The notes beneath the pieces are model-generated. The model was not told the DNA's origin. It did no database searches and worked only from the letters and a program-made list of their open reading frames with translations. Source: Candidatus Bilophila faecipullorum (GTDB lineage: Bacteria; Desulfobacterota; Desulfovibrionia; Desulfovibrionales; Desulfovibrionaceae). Taken from it: DNA of 64,000 bases. The DNA lies in the NCBI GenBank assembly GCA_944326695.1, contig CALVEZ010000003.1, positions 62,001 to 126,000 of the forward strand, written 5' to 3'. Numbering within the stretch: position 1 is the stretch's first letter; every line of letters starts with the position of its first letter. Positions 15,624 through 25,153 of this stretch are shown here, piece by piece. The translations under genes were made by a program, and so were the position numbers.

Positions 15624-18041
15624 TTAGCGGTTTTTGCGGGCGGCGATGAGGCTTTTGGCGAGCCGCACGGCGTCCACGGCGTCGGAAGAGTAATGGGCCC
15701 CGATGCGTTCCGCGAACGCGGGCGTCACCACGGCCCCGCCGACCATGACGTCCACGCCGAGCCCGCGGGCCTTCACCAGCTCCACGGTATCCTGCATACG
15801 GACCATGGTCGTGGTCATGAGCGCGGAGAGGCCGATGAGGTCGGCCTTGTGCTCGGCTGCCGCCGCGACGATGGCCTCGGCCTTGACGTCCTTGCCGAGG
15901 TCCACGATCTTGAAGCCGTGGTTCCCGAGCATGAGGCTGACGATGTTCTTGCCGATGTCGTGGATGTCGCCTTCCACGGTGGCGAGCACGATGACGTGCT
16001 GCTCCTCGCTGCGGCTTTCGCGCTCAAGCAGCGGTTTCAGGCGGGCGAAGGCCGTCTGCATGGTTTCGGCGGAACGCAGGAGCTGCGGCAGGAAATAGTC
16101 GCGGCGCTCGTAGCGGTTGCCCACTTCCGTGATCGCCGGGATGAGGCGGCCCCGCACGAGCTCAAAGGGATCGGCCCCGGCTTCAAGCTCCTTTTCCACC
16201 AGCGCGATGACGTTTTCGCGGTCGCCCATGATCACGGCCTCCTCCACGGTCGTGGCGGCGGCGCGGGCAAAGGCGGCCGCCTCCGCCGCTCCTCCGCTCC
16301 CCGGCTGCCATGCGGCGTAGCCGTCCACGAAGGCCGCGGCGTCGCGGTCATGGCCGAGCAGCACGTTCCCGGCGGCGCGGGCCTCGCGCAGGCGGCCGCT
16401 GGACGGGTTGGCGATGCAGCAGGAAAGCCCCGCGCCCATCGCCATACTGAGGAAGGTCGTATTCACCAGCTCGCGGGCGGGCAGGCCGAAGGAAATGTTC
16501 GACAGACCGATGGTCGCGGGCAGGCCCTGCGCCACGCACCAGCGGATGGTTTCCAGCCCCTCGCGGGCCGCTTCCGGCTTCGAGGCCACGGCAAGGGCCA
16601 GCACGTCCACAAGGACGAGGCGGCGGGGGATGCCGAGCGCGTCGGCCTTTTCGAGCAACGATTCGATGATGGCGATGCGGTCGGCGGCCTTCACGGGCAG
16701 CTTGCGGCCCTGAATAGGCAGGAGGATGAAGGGCGCGCCCCACTGACGGCACAGGGGCCCGAGGCGCTCCATGCGGTCGGCCTCGCCGCTGATGGAGTTC
16801 ACCAGCGCCGAACCGGGGCAGAACGGCAGCGCGGCGGCGATGGCCTCGGCGTTGGAAGAGTCGAGGGAGAGGGGCTCGGCATACTTGCCGGTCAGCCGCT
16901 CCACGAGCCCGGGCAGCAGCAGGGTTTCGTCAACCATCGGCGCGCCTACGTTCACGTCAAGGATCGGCGCGCCGAGGGCCACCTGTTCCGAGGCGAAGCG
17001 CAGGGCAAGGCCGTACTCCCCGGCCTGCAATTCCGCCTGCAAATCCTTTTTGCCCGTGGGGTTGATCCGTTCACCGATAATGGTAAAAGGCTGGGAGGGA
17101 CTGATCCTGACCAGCCTGGTGCGGGTCGTCAGCACAAGGCCGGAAGGCGTGACGCAGGGGGCGGCGCGCCGCTCCACGGCGTCCACGGCGCGGCGCAGGG
17201 CCCGGATGTGATCCGGCGTGGTGCCGCAGCAGCCGCCCACCAGCCGTGCGCCCATGCCCACGAAGGCGGCGGTTTTTTCCGCAAAGGGCTCGGGAGGCAG
17301 GCGGAACACGGTTTTCCCGTCCACCAGTTCGGGCAGCCCCGCGTTGGGCTCGGCCAGCACGGGCACGGAGGAACAGGCGAGGAAACGCTCCATGAGCGGG
17401 GCCATTTCCTCGGGCCCGAGACCGCAATTGAGGCCGAGGGCGTCCACACCGAGATTCTGCATGGTTTCCGCGAAAATTTCCGGCGTCGTCCCGGTCAGGC
17501 TCGTGCCCTGCTCGAAGGTCATGGACACCATGACGGGCAAATCGCTCTCGGCGCGGATGGCGGCCACGGCGATGCGCACTTCTGCCAAATCGAACTGGGT
17601 TTCCACGAGGAAGAGGTCCACCCCGCCCTCGGCGAGGCCACGGGCCTGCTCGCGGAGAGCTTCGTAAAGCTCAAGCGGGTGGAGATCGCCGAGGGGCCGC
17701 ACAAAGCGGCCGCAGGGCCCCATGTCACCGGCCACGAAAACGGGCCGCCCCGCGGCTTCGGCGGCGGAACGGGCGATGCGGGCCATCTCCCGGTTGAAGG
17801 GGACGGGTTCGATCCCGGCGGGAAGTTTCAGGCGCGAGCCGCCAAAGGTGCAGGTCAGGATGATGTCCGCTCCGGCGGCGAGGTAGTCGGCATGGATGCC
17901 CCTGAGCACGTCCGGGCGGTCCAGACAGAACTGTTCCGGGTGCTCCCCGGCGGGCAGCCCCCGAGCCTGAAGCATGGTCCCCATGCCCCCGTCGAGGACG
18001 AGAATACGACCGGATGCGAGTGCGCTACGAAAATCCGCCAC
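15624..18041 (-). CDS. metH: Cobalamin-dependent methionine synthase without activation domain
   Basis: 805 residues from a GTG at 18041 (GGAG upstream; MetH similarity starts with VADFRSALASGRILVLDGGMG). Domain order: homocysteine S-methyltransferase (about 1-300, zinc cysteines in LNCGLGP and GGCCGTTPDHI), pterin/methyltetrahydrofolate-binding domain (about 310-570, starting ERINPTGKK), then B12 cap and B12-binding domain with the DxHxxG motif (EGDIHDIGKNIVSLM, near residue 690). The AdoMet-binding reactivation domain of E. coli-type MetH (about 1200 residues) is absent, as usual in Desulfovibrio relatives, so a separate reactivation protein is expected. The open frame continues upstream to 18683 without similarity. 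Confidence 0.93.
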   Translation of the reverse strand: MADFRSALASGRILVLDGGMGTMLQARGLPAGEHPEQFCLDRPDVLRGIHADYLAAGADIILTCTFGGSRLKLPAGIEPVPFNREMARIARSAAEAAGRPVFVAGDMGPCGRFVRPLGDLHPLELYEALREQARGLAEGGVDLFLVETQFDLAEVRIAVAAIRAESDLPVMVSMTFEQGTSLTGTTPEIFAETMQNLGVDALGLNCGLGPEEMAPLMERFLACSSVPVLAEPNAGLPELVDGKTVFRLPPEPFAEKTAAFVGMGARLVGGCCGTTPDHIRALRRAVDAVERRAAPCVTPSGLVLTTRTRLVRISPSQPFTIIGERINPTGKKDLQAELQAGEYGLALRFASEQVALGAPILDVNVGAPMVDETLLLPGLVERLTGKYAEPLSLDSSNAEAIAAALPFCPGSALVNSISGEADRMERLGPLCRQWGAPFILLPIQGRKLPVKAADRIAIIESLLEKADALGIPRRLVLVDVLALAVASKPEAAREGLETIRWCVAQGLPATIGLSNISFGLPARELVNTTFLSMAMGAGLSCCIANPSSGRLREARAAGNVLLGHDRDAAAFVDGYAAWQPGSGGAAEAAAFARAAATTVEEAVIMGDRENVIALVEKELEAGADPFELVRGRLIPAITEVGNRYERRDYFLPQLLRSAETMQTAFARLKPLLERESRSEEQHVIVLATVEGDIHDIGKNIVSLMLGNHGFKIVDLGKDVKAEAIVAAAAEHKADLIGLSALMTTTMVRMQDTVELVKARGLGVDVMVGGAVVTPAFAERIGAHYSSDAVDAVRLAKSLIAARKNR

Positions 18042-18323
18042 GCGGTTCTCCTTGGTTCCTGCCTCGTGCGGCAGGTCTGAATGACTCCGTATGCGGGGCG
18101 CGGCGCGTCCGGCAAGGCCGCCGCCGTCCCTTCCCTTCGGTCCCTGTCTACTGAAAATCGTTGAAAAGGACAAACCAAAACTATAGCATTCCCTTGGAAA
18201 GCGGCTGAATGCCGACTCATCCGATATGATTTTTTTTCGTGACACCATGCGGCGTGTCGGACGCAAAGCGCCCTGCCCGGCGTCGGAACGTCCAGACGCG
18301 CCCACAAGTTTTTTATACACGGC
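18042..18323. other. Divergent promoter region between metH and rpoH
   Basis: 282 bp between divergent genes. A TTGAAA (18161-18166) followed by TATAGC (18182) on the plus strand has only 15-bp spacing, and a T8 tract sits at 18229. No riboswitch-like cobalamin or SAM structure was recognised. Confidence 0.35.
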
Positions 18324-19556
18324 ATGGCAAAAGGACGTACAAACCTCATGAGCCGTCGCACTTCTCCCCCCAAAAACGCCGACGGCGGCCGGACAGCGCG
18401 GAAAAACGCCGCCAGCGCGATTTCCCCTCCCCCGGACGCCGCCGCTCCCCATGCGGCCGCCGAACCTGTTGTTGTGGAACCTGAAATCATCGAGCCGGAG
18501 GTGCTCCCCAAACAGCCCAAATCCCGCGTAGCCGCGAAGACCGTGGAGGTCGCCCCCGACGACGAGGCCGAAGAAGTCCTTGTGGAGGATGTCCCCGAGG
18601 ACGACGTTGCGCCGCTCGATCCCGACGCCGAGCTTATTGAGCCCGAACTCGGCGACGATCTGCCCGTGCCCGCGCAGCCGCACCTGCCCTCGCTTTCCTC
18701 AAGCAAGGATTCCCTCCACCTCTACCTGCGCGAGGTGGGGCGTTTCCCCATGCTCAAGCCCGACGAGGAATTCGAGCTGGCCCGCCGCGTGCAGAAAACC
18801 GGCGACAGCGATGCGGCCTTCCGTCTGGTTTCCTCGCACCTGCGCCTCGTGGTCAAGATCGCGATGGATTTCCAGCGCCGCTGGATGCAGAACGTGCTTG
18901 ATCTCATTCAGGAAGGCAACGTGGGGCTCATGCGGGCCGTCAACAAGTTCGATCCCGACAAGGGCATCAAGTTCTCGTATTACGCGGCGTTCTGGATCAG
19001 GGCCTACATCCTCAAGTTCATCATGGACAACTGGCGGATGGTCAAGATCGGCACGACGCAGGCGCAGCGCAAGCTTTTCTACAACCTGAACCGAGAACGC
19101 CAGAAGCTCATCGCGGAAGGCTTTGACCCGGACGCGGCCACGCTTGCCGAACGCCTCGGCGTGGGCGAAGAGCAGATCGTGGAGATGCAGCAGCGCCTCG
19201 ACGCTTCGGACATGTCCCTCGACGCCACCGTGGGCGACGAGTCCGGCAACGCCACGCGCATGGACTTCCTCCCTGCGCTCGGGCCGGGCATCGAAGAAAA
19301 GCTGGCGGGCATGGAGATAGCGCAGCTTTTGCAGGACAAATTGCGCGACATCCTGCCCTCCCTGTCCGAAAAGGAGGCGTACATCCTCGAACACCGTCTG
19401 CTGACCGACGATCCGGTCACGCTGCGGGAAATCGGGGAACGTTACAACGTCACCCGCGAACGGGTCCGCCAGCTTGAGGCCCGCCTCCTCCAGAAGCTGA
19501 AGACGCACCTTTCAAACGACATCGAGGACTTTTCCGAGGACTGGATTTCCCATTGA
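18324..19556 (+). CDS. rpoH: RNA polymerase sigma factor, sigma-32 (RpoH) type
   Basis: 410 residues. Region 1.2/2 begins [15 protein letters not shown] (about residue 130); the 2.1-2.4 block contains [33 protein letters not shown] and [17 protein letters not shown], then the RpoH-box-like segment [19 protein letters not shown]. Region 4 with its helix-turn-helix ([21 protein letters not shown]) is complete. It directs heat-shock transcription. Unusual is an approximately 125-residue acidic, Ala/Pro-rich N-terminal extension absent from E. coli RpoH. ATG 18324 and ATG 18348 are both possible; AAAGGA precedes the second. Divergent from metH. Confidence 0.85.
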   Translation: MAKGRTNLMSRRTSPPKNADGGRTARKNAASAISPPPDAAAPHAAAEPVVVEPEIIEPEVLPKQPKSRVAAKTVEVAPDDEAEEVLVEDVPEDDVAPLDPDAELIEPELGDDLPVPAQPHLPSLSSSKDSLHLYLREVGRFPMLKPDEEFELARRVQKTGDSDAAFRLVSSHLRLVVKIAMDFQRRWMQNVLDLIQEGNVGLMRAVNKFDPDKGIKFSYYAAFWIRAYILKFIMDNWRMVKIGTTQAQRKLFYNLNRERQKLIAEGFDPDAATLAERLGVGEEQIVEMQQRLDASDMSLDATVGDESGNATRMDFLPALGPGIEEKLAGMEIAQLLQDKLRDILPSLSEKEAYILEHRLLTDDPVTLREIGERYNVTRERVRQLEARLLQKLKTHLSNDIEDFSEDWISH

Positions 19557-19975
19557 CGGGCGCACCCTTGGCCCGGCGGCGTTACAAGGACGGGGCTTTT
19601 CCCCGCTTTGCAGCAGGGGAAGACGTCCGGGCCACGGCGCGGGCACGCCCGTTTTCCCCAGCAGCGGGGGAGGCGCGTTCGAGACCGGGCGGAAGACGGC
19701 CACAGCGAACAGGTTTCCCCGGCGCAAAGGCGCACCTGCCCTTTCGTCCCCCGGGCTTTGCCCTATACGGGGGACGGAGAGCGGCGGCCCATCGCCTCCG
19801 GCGGCATGGGGCGTTGCTTCCCGGCGCTGGGGCGCGGGCCAAAGCCGGAAAAGGGCACGAAGCTTGGAGGATTTCCCCTCCGGCGCGGGGATGGACGGCA
19901 TTCTCCGGTTGTTGTTCGCCGCCGTTTAGGATATTCGTTATCCCCTGTTATCGCGTTTCAACCCCAGAGTCATTC
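19557..19975. other. Intergenic region with hairpin units at about 60-nt spacing
   Basis: No supported gene. Units starting TTTTCCCC or TTTCCCC occur at about 19598, 19652 and 19712, each followed by a G-rich arm (for example CTTTTCCCCGC...GCAGGGGAAG), then a GTCCCCCG/CGGGGGAC pair near 19746-19775. The spacing (about 55-60 nt) resembles the periodic arrays in other gaps of this window. Confidence 0.4.
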
Positions 19976-21745
19976 ATGAGCTTCTGCGTTCGCCTCTTCA
20001 CGCCCGCGGCCCCGCTCCCGGGCACCGTCCCGACGCCTCCGGCACCGGCCTCCCGGCGCGGCGGGCGGCTGATCCGCAATCTTCTGCGGGGGGCCGCCTG
20101 CGCCGTCCTCGCCGTACAGATGCTCACCGGCTGCGCCCGAAGCACTCCGCCGTCCCCCGTCGAATGGAACCTCTCCCCGGAAGCGCAGCGCACCTACGCC
20201 ACGCTCCTCCTTGACCAGTCCGTGCGCAACGATGACCGCGAAGGCGTGCTCGAAGCCGCGAAGCTCCTGCTTACCCTCGAAGACCGCCCGCAGCCCTTCA
20301 TCGACGCGGCGGCGTGGCTCATGCTCAACCGGGAGAACGCCGAAGCCCAGAAATTCCTTGAGCAGGCCGTCAAGCGCGTGCCCGGCGATCTCGGGATGCA
20401 CCTCCTGCTCGCGGAAACGTGGCTGGAGCAGGGAGACAACGAGCAGGCCCTCAAGGTCTTGCAGGATTTCCGCCGCCTGCGTCCCGACTCCCAGATGGTG
20501 CAGCAGGAACTTGGCATCCTCTACGTCAAGACCGGCCATTTCAGAGAAGCGGACGAGGTTTTCCGCACCTTGCCGCAGCAACAGCGCACCTCCTTCGTGC
20601 GCTATGCCCACGCGCAGGCGCTCGTCGGGCTCAACCAGACGGACAAGGCCATCCGCCAGCTTCGTCTGGCCGTGCAGGAAAGCCCGGAATTCCTTGATGC
20701 GTGGTTCGAGCTGGCCCGCCTCCTCGAAGGCGGGAAGCAGTACAAGGAAGCCGCAGACATCTACGCGAGCCTGATTGAGCAGGACCCGGACAATCAAGAA
20801 ACCTGGATACGGATGCTCGAAGGCCAGATTCAGGCGGGCAAGCCCGAAAAGGCCCTCGAATACGCGCGGACGGGCCCGGCCACCTACGGCTACAAGCTCA
20901 CGGCGGCCACTCTCTTTCTGGACGCCCGGCTCTTCCGGGAGGCCGAAAGCCTGCTGGCCGATCTCAAAAACGATCCCAACGCGCCGGACGAGGTCAATTT
21001 CTATCTGGCCGCCATCGCCTACGAGTCCCACAAGGACGTGCAGGAAACCCTCGACTATCTGGAAGCCGTGCCTTCGGGCAACCGCTTCTACGACCGCGCC
21101 CTGCGCCTGCGCATTCAGCTCCTGCACGATCAGGGGCGCTATGAAGAGGCCATGCGGCTCATCAAGGAAGGGCAGGAACAGTTTCCCACGGTCCGGGATT
21201 TCCGGCTCATGGAAGTCCACCTGTACCTCCTGCAGGAACGCCTTGCCGATGCCCTCGAAGCCGCCGACGCCGCCCGGCACATCTGGTCTTCCGACGACGA
21301 AATAGCCTATCTCTACGGGAGCGTGCTGGATTATCTGGGCCGCAAACGGGACGCCTTCAAGGTCATGGAAGAAATCATCGTCCGCAATCCCGAGGACTAT
21401 CAGGCCCTCAACTACGTGGGCTATGCCCTTGCCGAACAGGGGAAGGACCTTGACCGGGCCATTGCCCTGCTCACCGTGGCCCTGAAGCAGGCCCCGGATC
21501 ACGCCTATATCCTTGATTCGCTGGCGTGGGCCTATTTCAGGCGCGGCGACGCGGCCGAGGCGTGGAAACTCATCCTGCGGGCCACCAGCCTCCCCGACGG
21601 CGGCGATCCCGCCATCTGGGACCATTACGGCGACATCGCCCACGCGCAAGGGCTCAGGGACGATGCCCGCAAGGGCTGGGAAAAGGCCCTCGAACTCGGC
21701 CATCCGGAACCCGAAACCATCCGCAGGAAGCTGCAATCGCCATGA
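19976..21745 (+). CDS. TPR-repeat outer-membrane-type lipoprotein
   Basis: 589 residues. A long N-terminal part ends in a lipoprotein signal (LRGAACAVLAVQMLTGC, lipobox LTGC near residue 56), so the mature protein starts at that Cys. The rest is a series of tetratricopeptide-like helical pairs (for example AQKFLEQAVKRVPGDLGMH, FREADEVFRTLPQ, YEEAMRLIKEGQEQFP, AIALLTVALKQAPDHAYIL). Such proteins act as scaffolds for secretion, envelope or polysaccharide machinery; partner unknown. ATG 19976 is 5' of the signal. The next lipoprotein gene overlaps by ATGA and a third small gene overlaps again, so these three form one translationally coupled operon. Confidence 0.85.
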   Translation: MSFCVRLFTPAAPLPGTVPTPPAPASRRGGRLIRNLLRGAACAVLAVQMLTGCARSTPPSPVEWNLSPEAQRTYATLLLDQSVRNDDREGVLEAAKLLLTLEDRPQPFIDAAAWLMLNRENAEAQKFLEQAVKRVPGDLGMHLLLAETWLEQGDNEQALKVLQDFRRLRPDSQMVQQELGILYVKTGHFREADEVFRTLPQQQRTSFVRYAHAQALVGLNQTDKAIRQLRLAVQESPEFLDAWFELARLLEGGKQYKEAADIYASLIEQDPDNQETWIRMLEGQIQAGKPEKALEYARTGPATYGYKLTAATLFLDARLFREAESLLADLKNDPNAPDEVNFYLAAIAYESHKDVQETLDYLEAVPSGNRFYDRALRLRIQLLHDQGRYEEAMRLIKEGQEQFPTVRDFRLMEVHLYLLQERLADALEAADAARHIWSSDDEIAYLYGSVLDYLGRKRDAFKVMEEIIVRNPEDYQALNYVGYALAEQGKDLDRAIALLTVALKQAPDHAYILDSLAWAYFRRGDAAEAWKLILRATSLPDGGDPAIWDHYGDIAHAQGLRDDARKGWEKALELGHPEPETIRRKLQSP

Positions 21746-22548
21746 ACACCCGATTTTTCCATCCGCTCCGCCTCGCGCTGCTCGCCCTGCTCGTCCTGAC
21801 CGTGCAGGCCTGCGCCCCGCGCGGCGCCGACCTCGTCCGCCAGGCCGCGCCCGACGCCGCCGAAACCACATGGCGGGCCTATCAGAGCTACGCCTCGGCG
21901 CGCGCCTCCGATCACGATCCCTACCGCCTGAACGCGAGCCTGCGCTACGGCTCGCCCGGCGACACCCGGCGCGTGGTCATCCTGCTCTGGAGCAACGGCA
22001 CGTTGCCCATCCGTCTCGACGTCATGGCCGGGGTGGGCGCGCTCGTGGCCCGCATTCAGGAAACGCAAGACAGCTTCACCGCCTACGCGCCCCGCGAAAA
22101 CAAGGCGCTCGTGCACACGGGCACGCAGCGGGTGCAGCTCAATTTCGGCAAGCCGGTCCCCTTTGCCCTGCGCGACTTCTCCTCGCTCATGCGCGGCCGC
22201 TTCCATGAGGTTTTCGGCATGGCGGAGGGGACCTCGCCCCGCCGTCTGCCCAACGGCGACATCGCCTATACGCTGACGGGCGGCCTGCTCGGAGGCACCC
22301 TTGAGCTGCGGCCCGACGGCCTGCCCGTGCACTGGTCGCAAGAAGGCGGCTGGGACATGGACATCAGCTATGACGACGGGAACCCGCCGCTGCCCTACAA
22401 ATTCAGGCTGACCCATCCGGACGGCTACACCGCCATCCTGCTGGTCAAGGAGCGCCAGAAACCCGAAGGCCGTTTCAGCGACGCCCAGCTTGCGCTGGAC
22501 CTTCCGGGAGGCGTGGATGTGGAACCCATCAAACAGGGGCGCTCATGA
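21742..22548 (+). CDS. Conserved lipoprotein, LolB-like position in operon
   Basis: 268 residues with a clear lipoprotein signal (RLALLALLVLTVQAC, Cys near residue 24). The mature part is beta-strand rich, with patterns such as VVILLWSNGTLPIRLDVMAGVGALVARI, LRYGSPGDTRR and GTLELRPDGLPVHW that recall the LolA/LolB-type lipid-carrier fold; I treat this as suggestive only. It starts inside the stop of the TPR lipoprotein and ends inside the start of the next gene, so the three products probably act together in the envelope. Confidence 0.7.
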   Translation: MNTRFFHPLRLALLALLVLTVQACAPRGADLVRQAAPDAAETTWRAYQSYASARASDHDPYRLNASLRYGSPGDTRRVVILLWSNGTLPIRLDVMAGVGALVARIQETQDSFTAYAPRENKALVHTGTQRVQLNFGKPVPFALRDFSSLMRGRFHEVFGMAEGTSPRRLPNGDIAYTLTGGLLGGTLELRPDGLPVHWSQEGGWDMDISYDDGNPPLPYKFRLTHPDGYTAILLVKERQKPEGRFSDAQLALDLPGGVDVEPIKQGRS

Positions 22549-22871
22549 TGGATATGCCAACCGCCTTGAACCGTGTTGAGGACATCCTGCGGACCGTGCA
22601 TCTCGGCCTGTGGGTCCTGTGGACCGAAAGCCGCTGGCTGCTCGGGCCCGACATCGGCTACCAGCGCCGCCTGACGCTGATGCGCCGTCGCAGGGACGCC
22701 CTGCAGGACGAGGTCGCGCGCATGGCTACGCTGGCCGATCCCCGCCGCGAGCAGGCCGCCGGCGATCTTTCGCTGCTGGAGGAAGACCTGCGGCGTCTGG
22801 AAAGCGACCGGGCCGCGCACCGCGCCCGGACCCTCGCGCCGCTGCGCCAACGTTTCCGCTGGCTGGCCTGA
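22545..22871 (+). CDS. Small conserved coiled-coil protein
   Basis: 108 residues, not recognised. It begins MMDMPTALNRVEDILRTVH; an amphipathic stretch LGLWVLWTESRWLLG near residue 20 could touch a membrane, and residues 45-100 are strongly charged and heptad-like (RRDALQDEVARMATL, EEDLRRLESDRAAHRARTL), predicting a coiled coil. Start overlaps the previous stop (ATGA), which strongly supports expression. A short GAAGGC/GCCTTC hairpin follows the stop. Confidence 0.65.
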   Translation: MMDMPTALNRVEDILRTVHLGLWVLWTESRWLLGPDIGYQRRLTLMRRRRDALQDEVARMATLADPRREQAAGDLSLLEEDLRRLESDRAAHRARTLAPLRQRFRWLA

Positions 22872-23021
22872 AAAGAAGGCTTCCTCAAAAAGGTGCCTTC
22901 TCACGCCTCCTGCTCCCGGCTTCCCACGGACCGGGTAGCCGCCCGGCGTCGTTTGCCTTCCCTGCGGGAAAGCAACGGCCCCCTGCGGGGAAAAGAGGCG
23001 GCGACAATCATCCGCGGCGTG

Positions 23022-23049
23022 TTGACTCGCCGTCATACGGGCTTATGAA
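23022..23049 (+). promoter_or_regulatory. Predicted sigma-70 promoter of rpiB
   Basis: TTGACT, 16-bp spacer, TATGAA; the ATG of rpiB is 65 bp downstream. Position after a gene-end region and close match support it. Confidence 0.55.
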
Positions 23050-23113
23050 AGGACGGAAGGCCTGCGCTACGGCAAGGCCCGTCCCTAACGTTTACCTCAC
23101 GAGGACAGAAACG

Positions 23114-23572
23114 ATGGCTATCGTCTATATCGGCTCCGATCATGCGGGACTCGGGCTCAAGGCCGCGCTCGTCGAACAGCTCGCCCGGAAAGGGCATCAG
23201 GTCCATGACCTCGGCCCCGCCACTTCGGAAAGCTGCGACTACCCGGTCTACGCCAAAAAGGTGTGCGAACAGGTGCTGGCCGAAGCCAGGGACGCCGCGC
23301 CCGGCGACGTGCCGCCCGCCTTCGGCATCCTCATATGTGGAACCGGCATCGGCATGAGCATGACCGCCAACCACATCCCCGGCATCCGGGCCGCCCTCTG
23401 CGGCTGCGAATTTCAGGCGCGGGCCACGCGTATGCACAACAACGCCAACGTCCTCTGTCTGGGCGAGCGCGTCACGGGGCCGGGCGTCGCCCTCGACATC
23501 GCGTCCATCTTCCTCGACACCGACTTTGAAGGCGGCCGCCACCTGCGCCGCGTCAACCAGATCGAAGCCTGA
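23114..23572 (+). CDS. rpiB: Ribose-5-phosphate isomerase B
   Basis: 152 residues. Interconverts ribulose-5-phosphate and ribose-5-phosphate in the pentose phosphate pathway. The phosphate-binding GSDHAGLGLK motif is at the N-terminus, the catalytic cysteine loop ILICGTGIGMSMTANH is near residues 75-90, and the TRMHNNANVLCLGER block follows. ATG 23114 is preceded by GAGGA. It is followed 123 bp later by cysS. Confidence 0.93.
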   Translation: MAIVYIGSDHAGLGLKAALVEQLARKGHQVHDLGPATSESCDYPVYAKKVCEQVLAEARDAAPGDVPPAFGILICGTGIGMSMTANHIPGIRAALCGCEFQARATRMHNNANVLCLGERVTGPGVALDIASIFLDTDFEGGRHLRRVNQIEA

Positions 23573-23695
23573 TTGTTCCGCTTCCCGGCCAAGGCGTGCC
23601 CCGTCCTTCCGCCTGTTGTGACGGAGGCGGCCAAACGCGGCTGGAAGCGCCTGTTGCACGGCCTTACCTCTCGAACCGGCCTTAAAGGAGTCCTC

Positions 23696-25153
23696 ATGCA
23701 GTTCTACAATACCATGTCCCGGAAAAAGGAAACCTTCACGCCCGTCCGCAAGGGGCAGGTCGGCCTCTACGCCTGCGGCATCACGGCCTACGCCCTCTCC
23801 CACATCGGACACGCCCGTTCCGCCGTGGCCTTCGACATCGTGGTGCGCCTCCTGCGCTACAAGGGTTACGAAGTCACCTTCGTCCGCAACTTCACGGACG
23901 TGGACGACAAGATCATCAAGCGCGCCAACGACGAGGGCGTCAGCAGCACGGAGATCGCGGAAACCTACATCGCGGCCTACCATGAGGACATGGACCGCCT
24001 CGGGGTCATGCGCGCGGACATCGAGCCGAAAGCCACCGAGCACATTCAGGAAATGCTCAACCTGACCGAACGCCTCATCGAGGACGGCAAGGCCTACGCC
24101 ACGCCCTCCGGCGACGTCTATTTCCGGGTTCGCTCCTTCCCCGGCTACGGCAAGCTCTCCGGCCGCACGCCCGACGAACTGCGCTCCGGCGCGCGCGTGA
24201 CGCCCGGCGACGAAAAGGAAGACCCGCTGGACTTCGCCCTGTGGAAAAGCGCCAAGCCCGGTGAGCCCTACTGGGAAAGCCCGTGGGGACGGGGACGCCC
24301 CGGCTGGCACATCGAATGCTCGGCCATGAGCGAAAAGTACATCCCGCTTCCGCTGGATATCCACGGCGGCGGCCTCGACCTCATCTTCCCCCATCACGAG
24401 AACGAAATCGCCCAGACCGAGGCCGCGCTCGGCAAGCCGCTCGCCAACATCTGGATGCACAACGGCTTCGTGCAGGTGGATTCGGAAAAGATGTCCAAGT
24501 CGCTCGGCAACTTCAAGACCATCCGCGACATTCTGGAAACCTACCTGCCTGAAACCCTGCGCTACTTCCTCGCCGGGAAGCACTACCGCAGCCCCATCGA
24601 CTTCTCGCTCGACACCATGGACGAGAGCGAGCGCAGCCAGAAGCGCGTCTACGAATGCCTGCGCGAAACCGACAAGGCCCTCGCCCGGGAAAAATGGAAG
24701 CCGGGCGCGGCTCCGGCGGAGCTGACGCAGGAACTCGAAGAGCAGGACAAGGCCTTCATGGAGGCGCTTGAGGACGACGTGAACACCGCCGCCGCCCTCG
24801 GCCACCTCTTCAACATGGTCCGCATCGCCGGGCGCGTGCTTGAAGACAAGAAGCTGCGCGCCAGCGAAGGGGGCCGCGACCTGCTCGCGCGCTTCCGCGA
24901 AGCCACCACGCGCTGGGACGCGCTCCTCGGCCTCTTCAATCAGGAACCGGAAACCTTTCTGGCCTCGCTGCGCGAAATCCGCGCGCGGCGCCGCGGCCTC
25001 GACATGAACAAGGTGGTCGAGCTCCTCCGCGAGCGGCAGGAAGCCCGCGCCGCCAAGGACTTCGCCCGTTCCGACGCCGTCCGCGACGAGCTGGCCGCGC
25101 TCGGGGTGGAGGTCCGCGACACACCCGAAGGCCCTGTATGGGATATTATCTGA
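23696..25153 (+). CDS. cysS: Cysteinyl-tRNA synthetase
   Basis: 485 residues, normal length. Class I synthetase signatures are intact: the zinc-site [20 protein letters not shown] (HIGH near residue 38), the [13 protein letters not shown] block, the [10 protein letters not shown] zinc residues, [11 protein letters not shown], and EKMSKSLGN (KMSKS near residue 265). An AAAGGAG site precedes ATG 23696. The next gene starts inside its last 16 bp in another frame. Confidence 0.97.
   Translation: MQFYNTMSRKKETFTPVRKGQVGLYACGITAYALSHIGHARSAVAFDIVVRLLRYKGYEVTFVRNFTDVDDKIIKRANDEGVSSTEIAETYIAAYHEDMDRLGVMRADIEPKATEHIQEMLNLTERLIEDGKAYATPSGDVYFRVRSFPGYGKLSGRTPDELRSGARVTPGDEKEDPLDFALWKSAKPGEPYWESPWGRGRPGWHIECSAMSEKYIPLPLDIHGGGLDLIFPHHENEIAQTEAALGKPLANIWMHNGFVQVDSEKMSKSLGNFKTIRDILETYLPETLRYFLAGKHYRSPIDFSLDTMDESERSQKRVYECLRETDKALAREKWKPGAAPAELTQELEEQDKAFMEALEDDVNTAAALGHLFNMVRIAGRVLEDKKLRASEGGRDLLARFREATTRWDALLGLFNQEPETFLASLREIRARRRGLDMNKVVELLRERQEARAAKDFARSDAVRDELAALGVEVRDTPEGPVWDII

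Noticed and set aside
15066..18080. 1004-codon plus-strand frame across metH and the TlpA gene
   Set aside because: Antisense shadow of two clear genes; low-complexity His/Gly/Arg sequence with no domain.
18042..18323. Cobalamin or SAM riboswitch upstream of metH
   Set aside because: No B12-box or SAM-riboswitch-like conserved blocks were seen in the leader.
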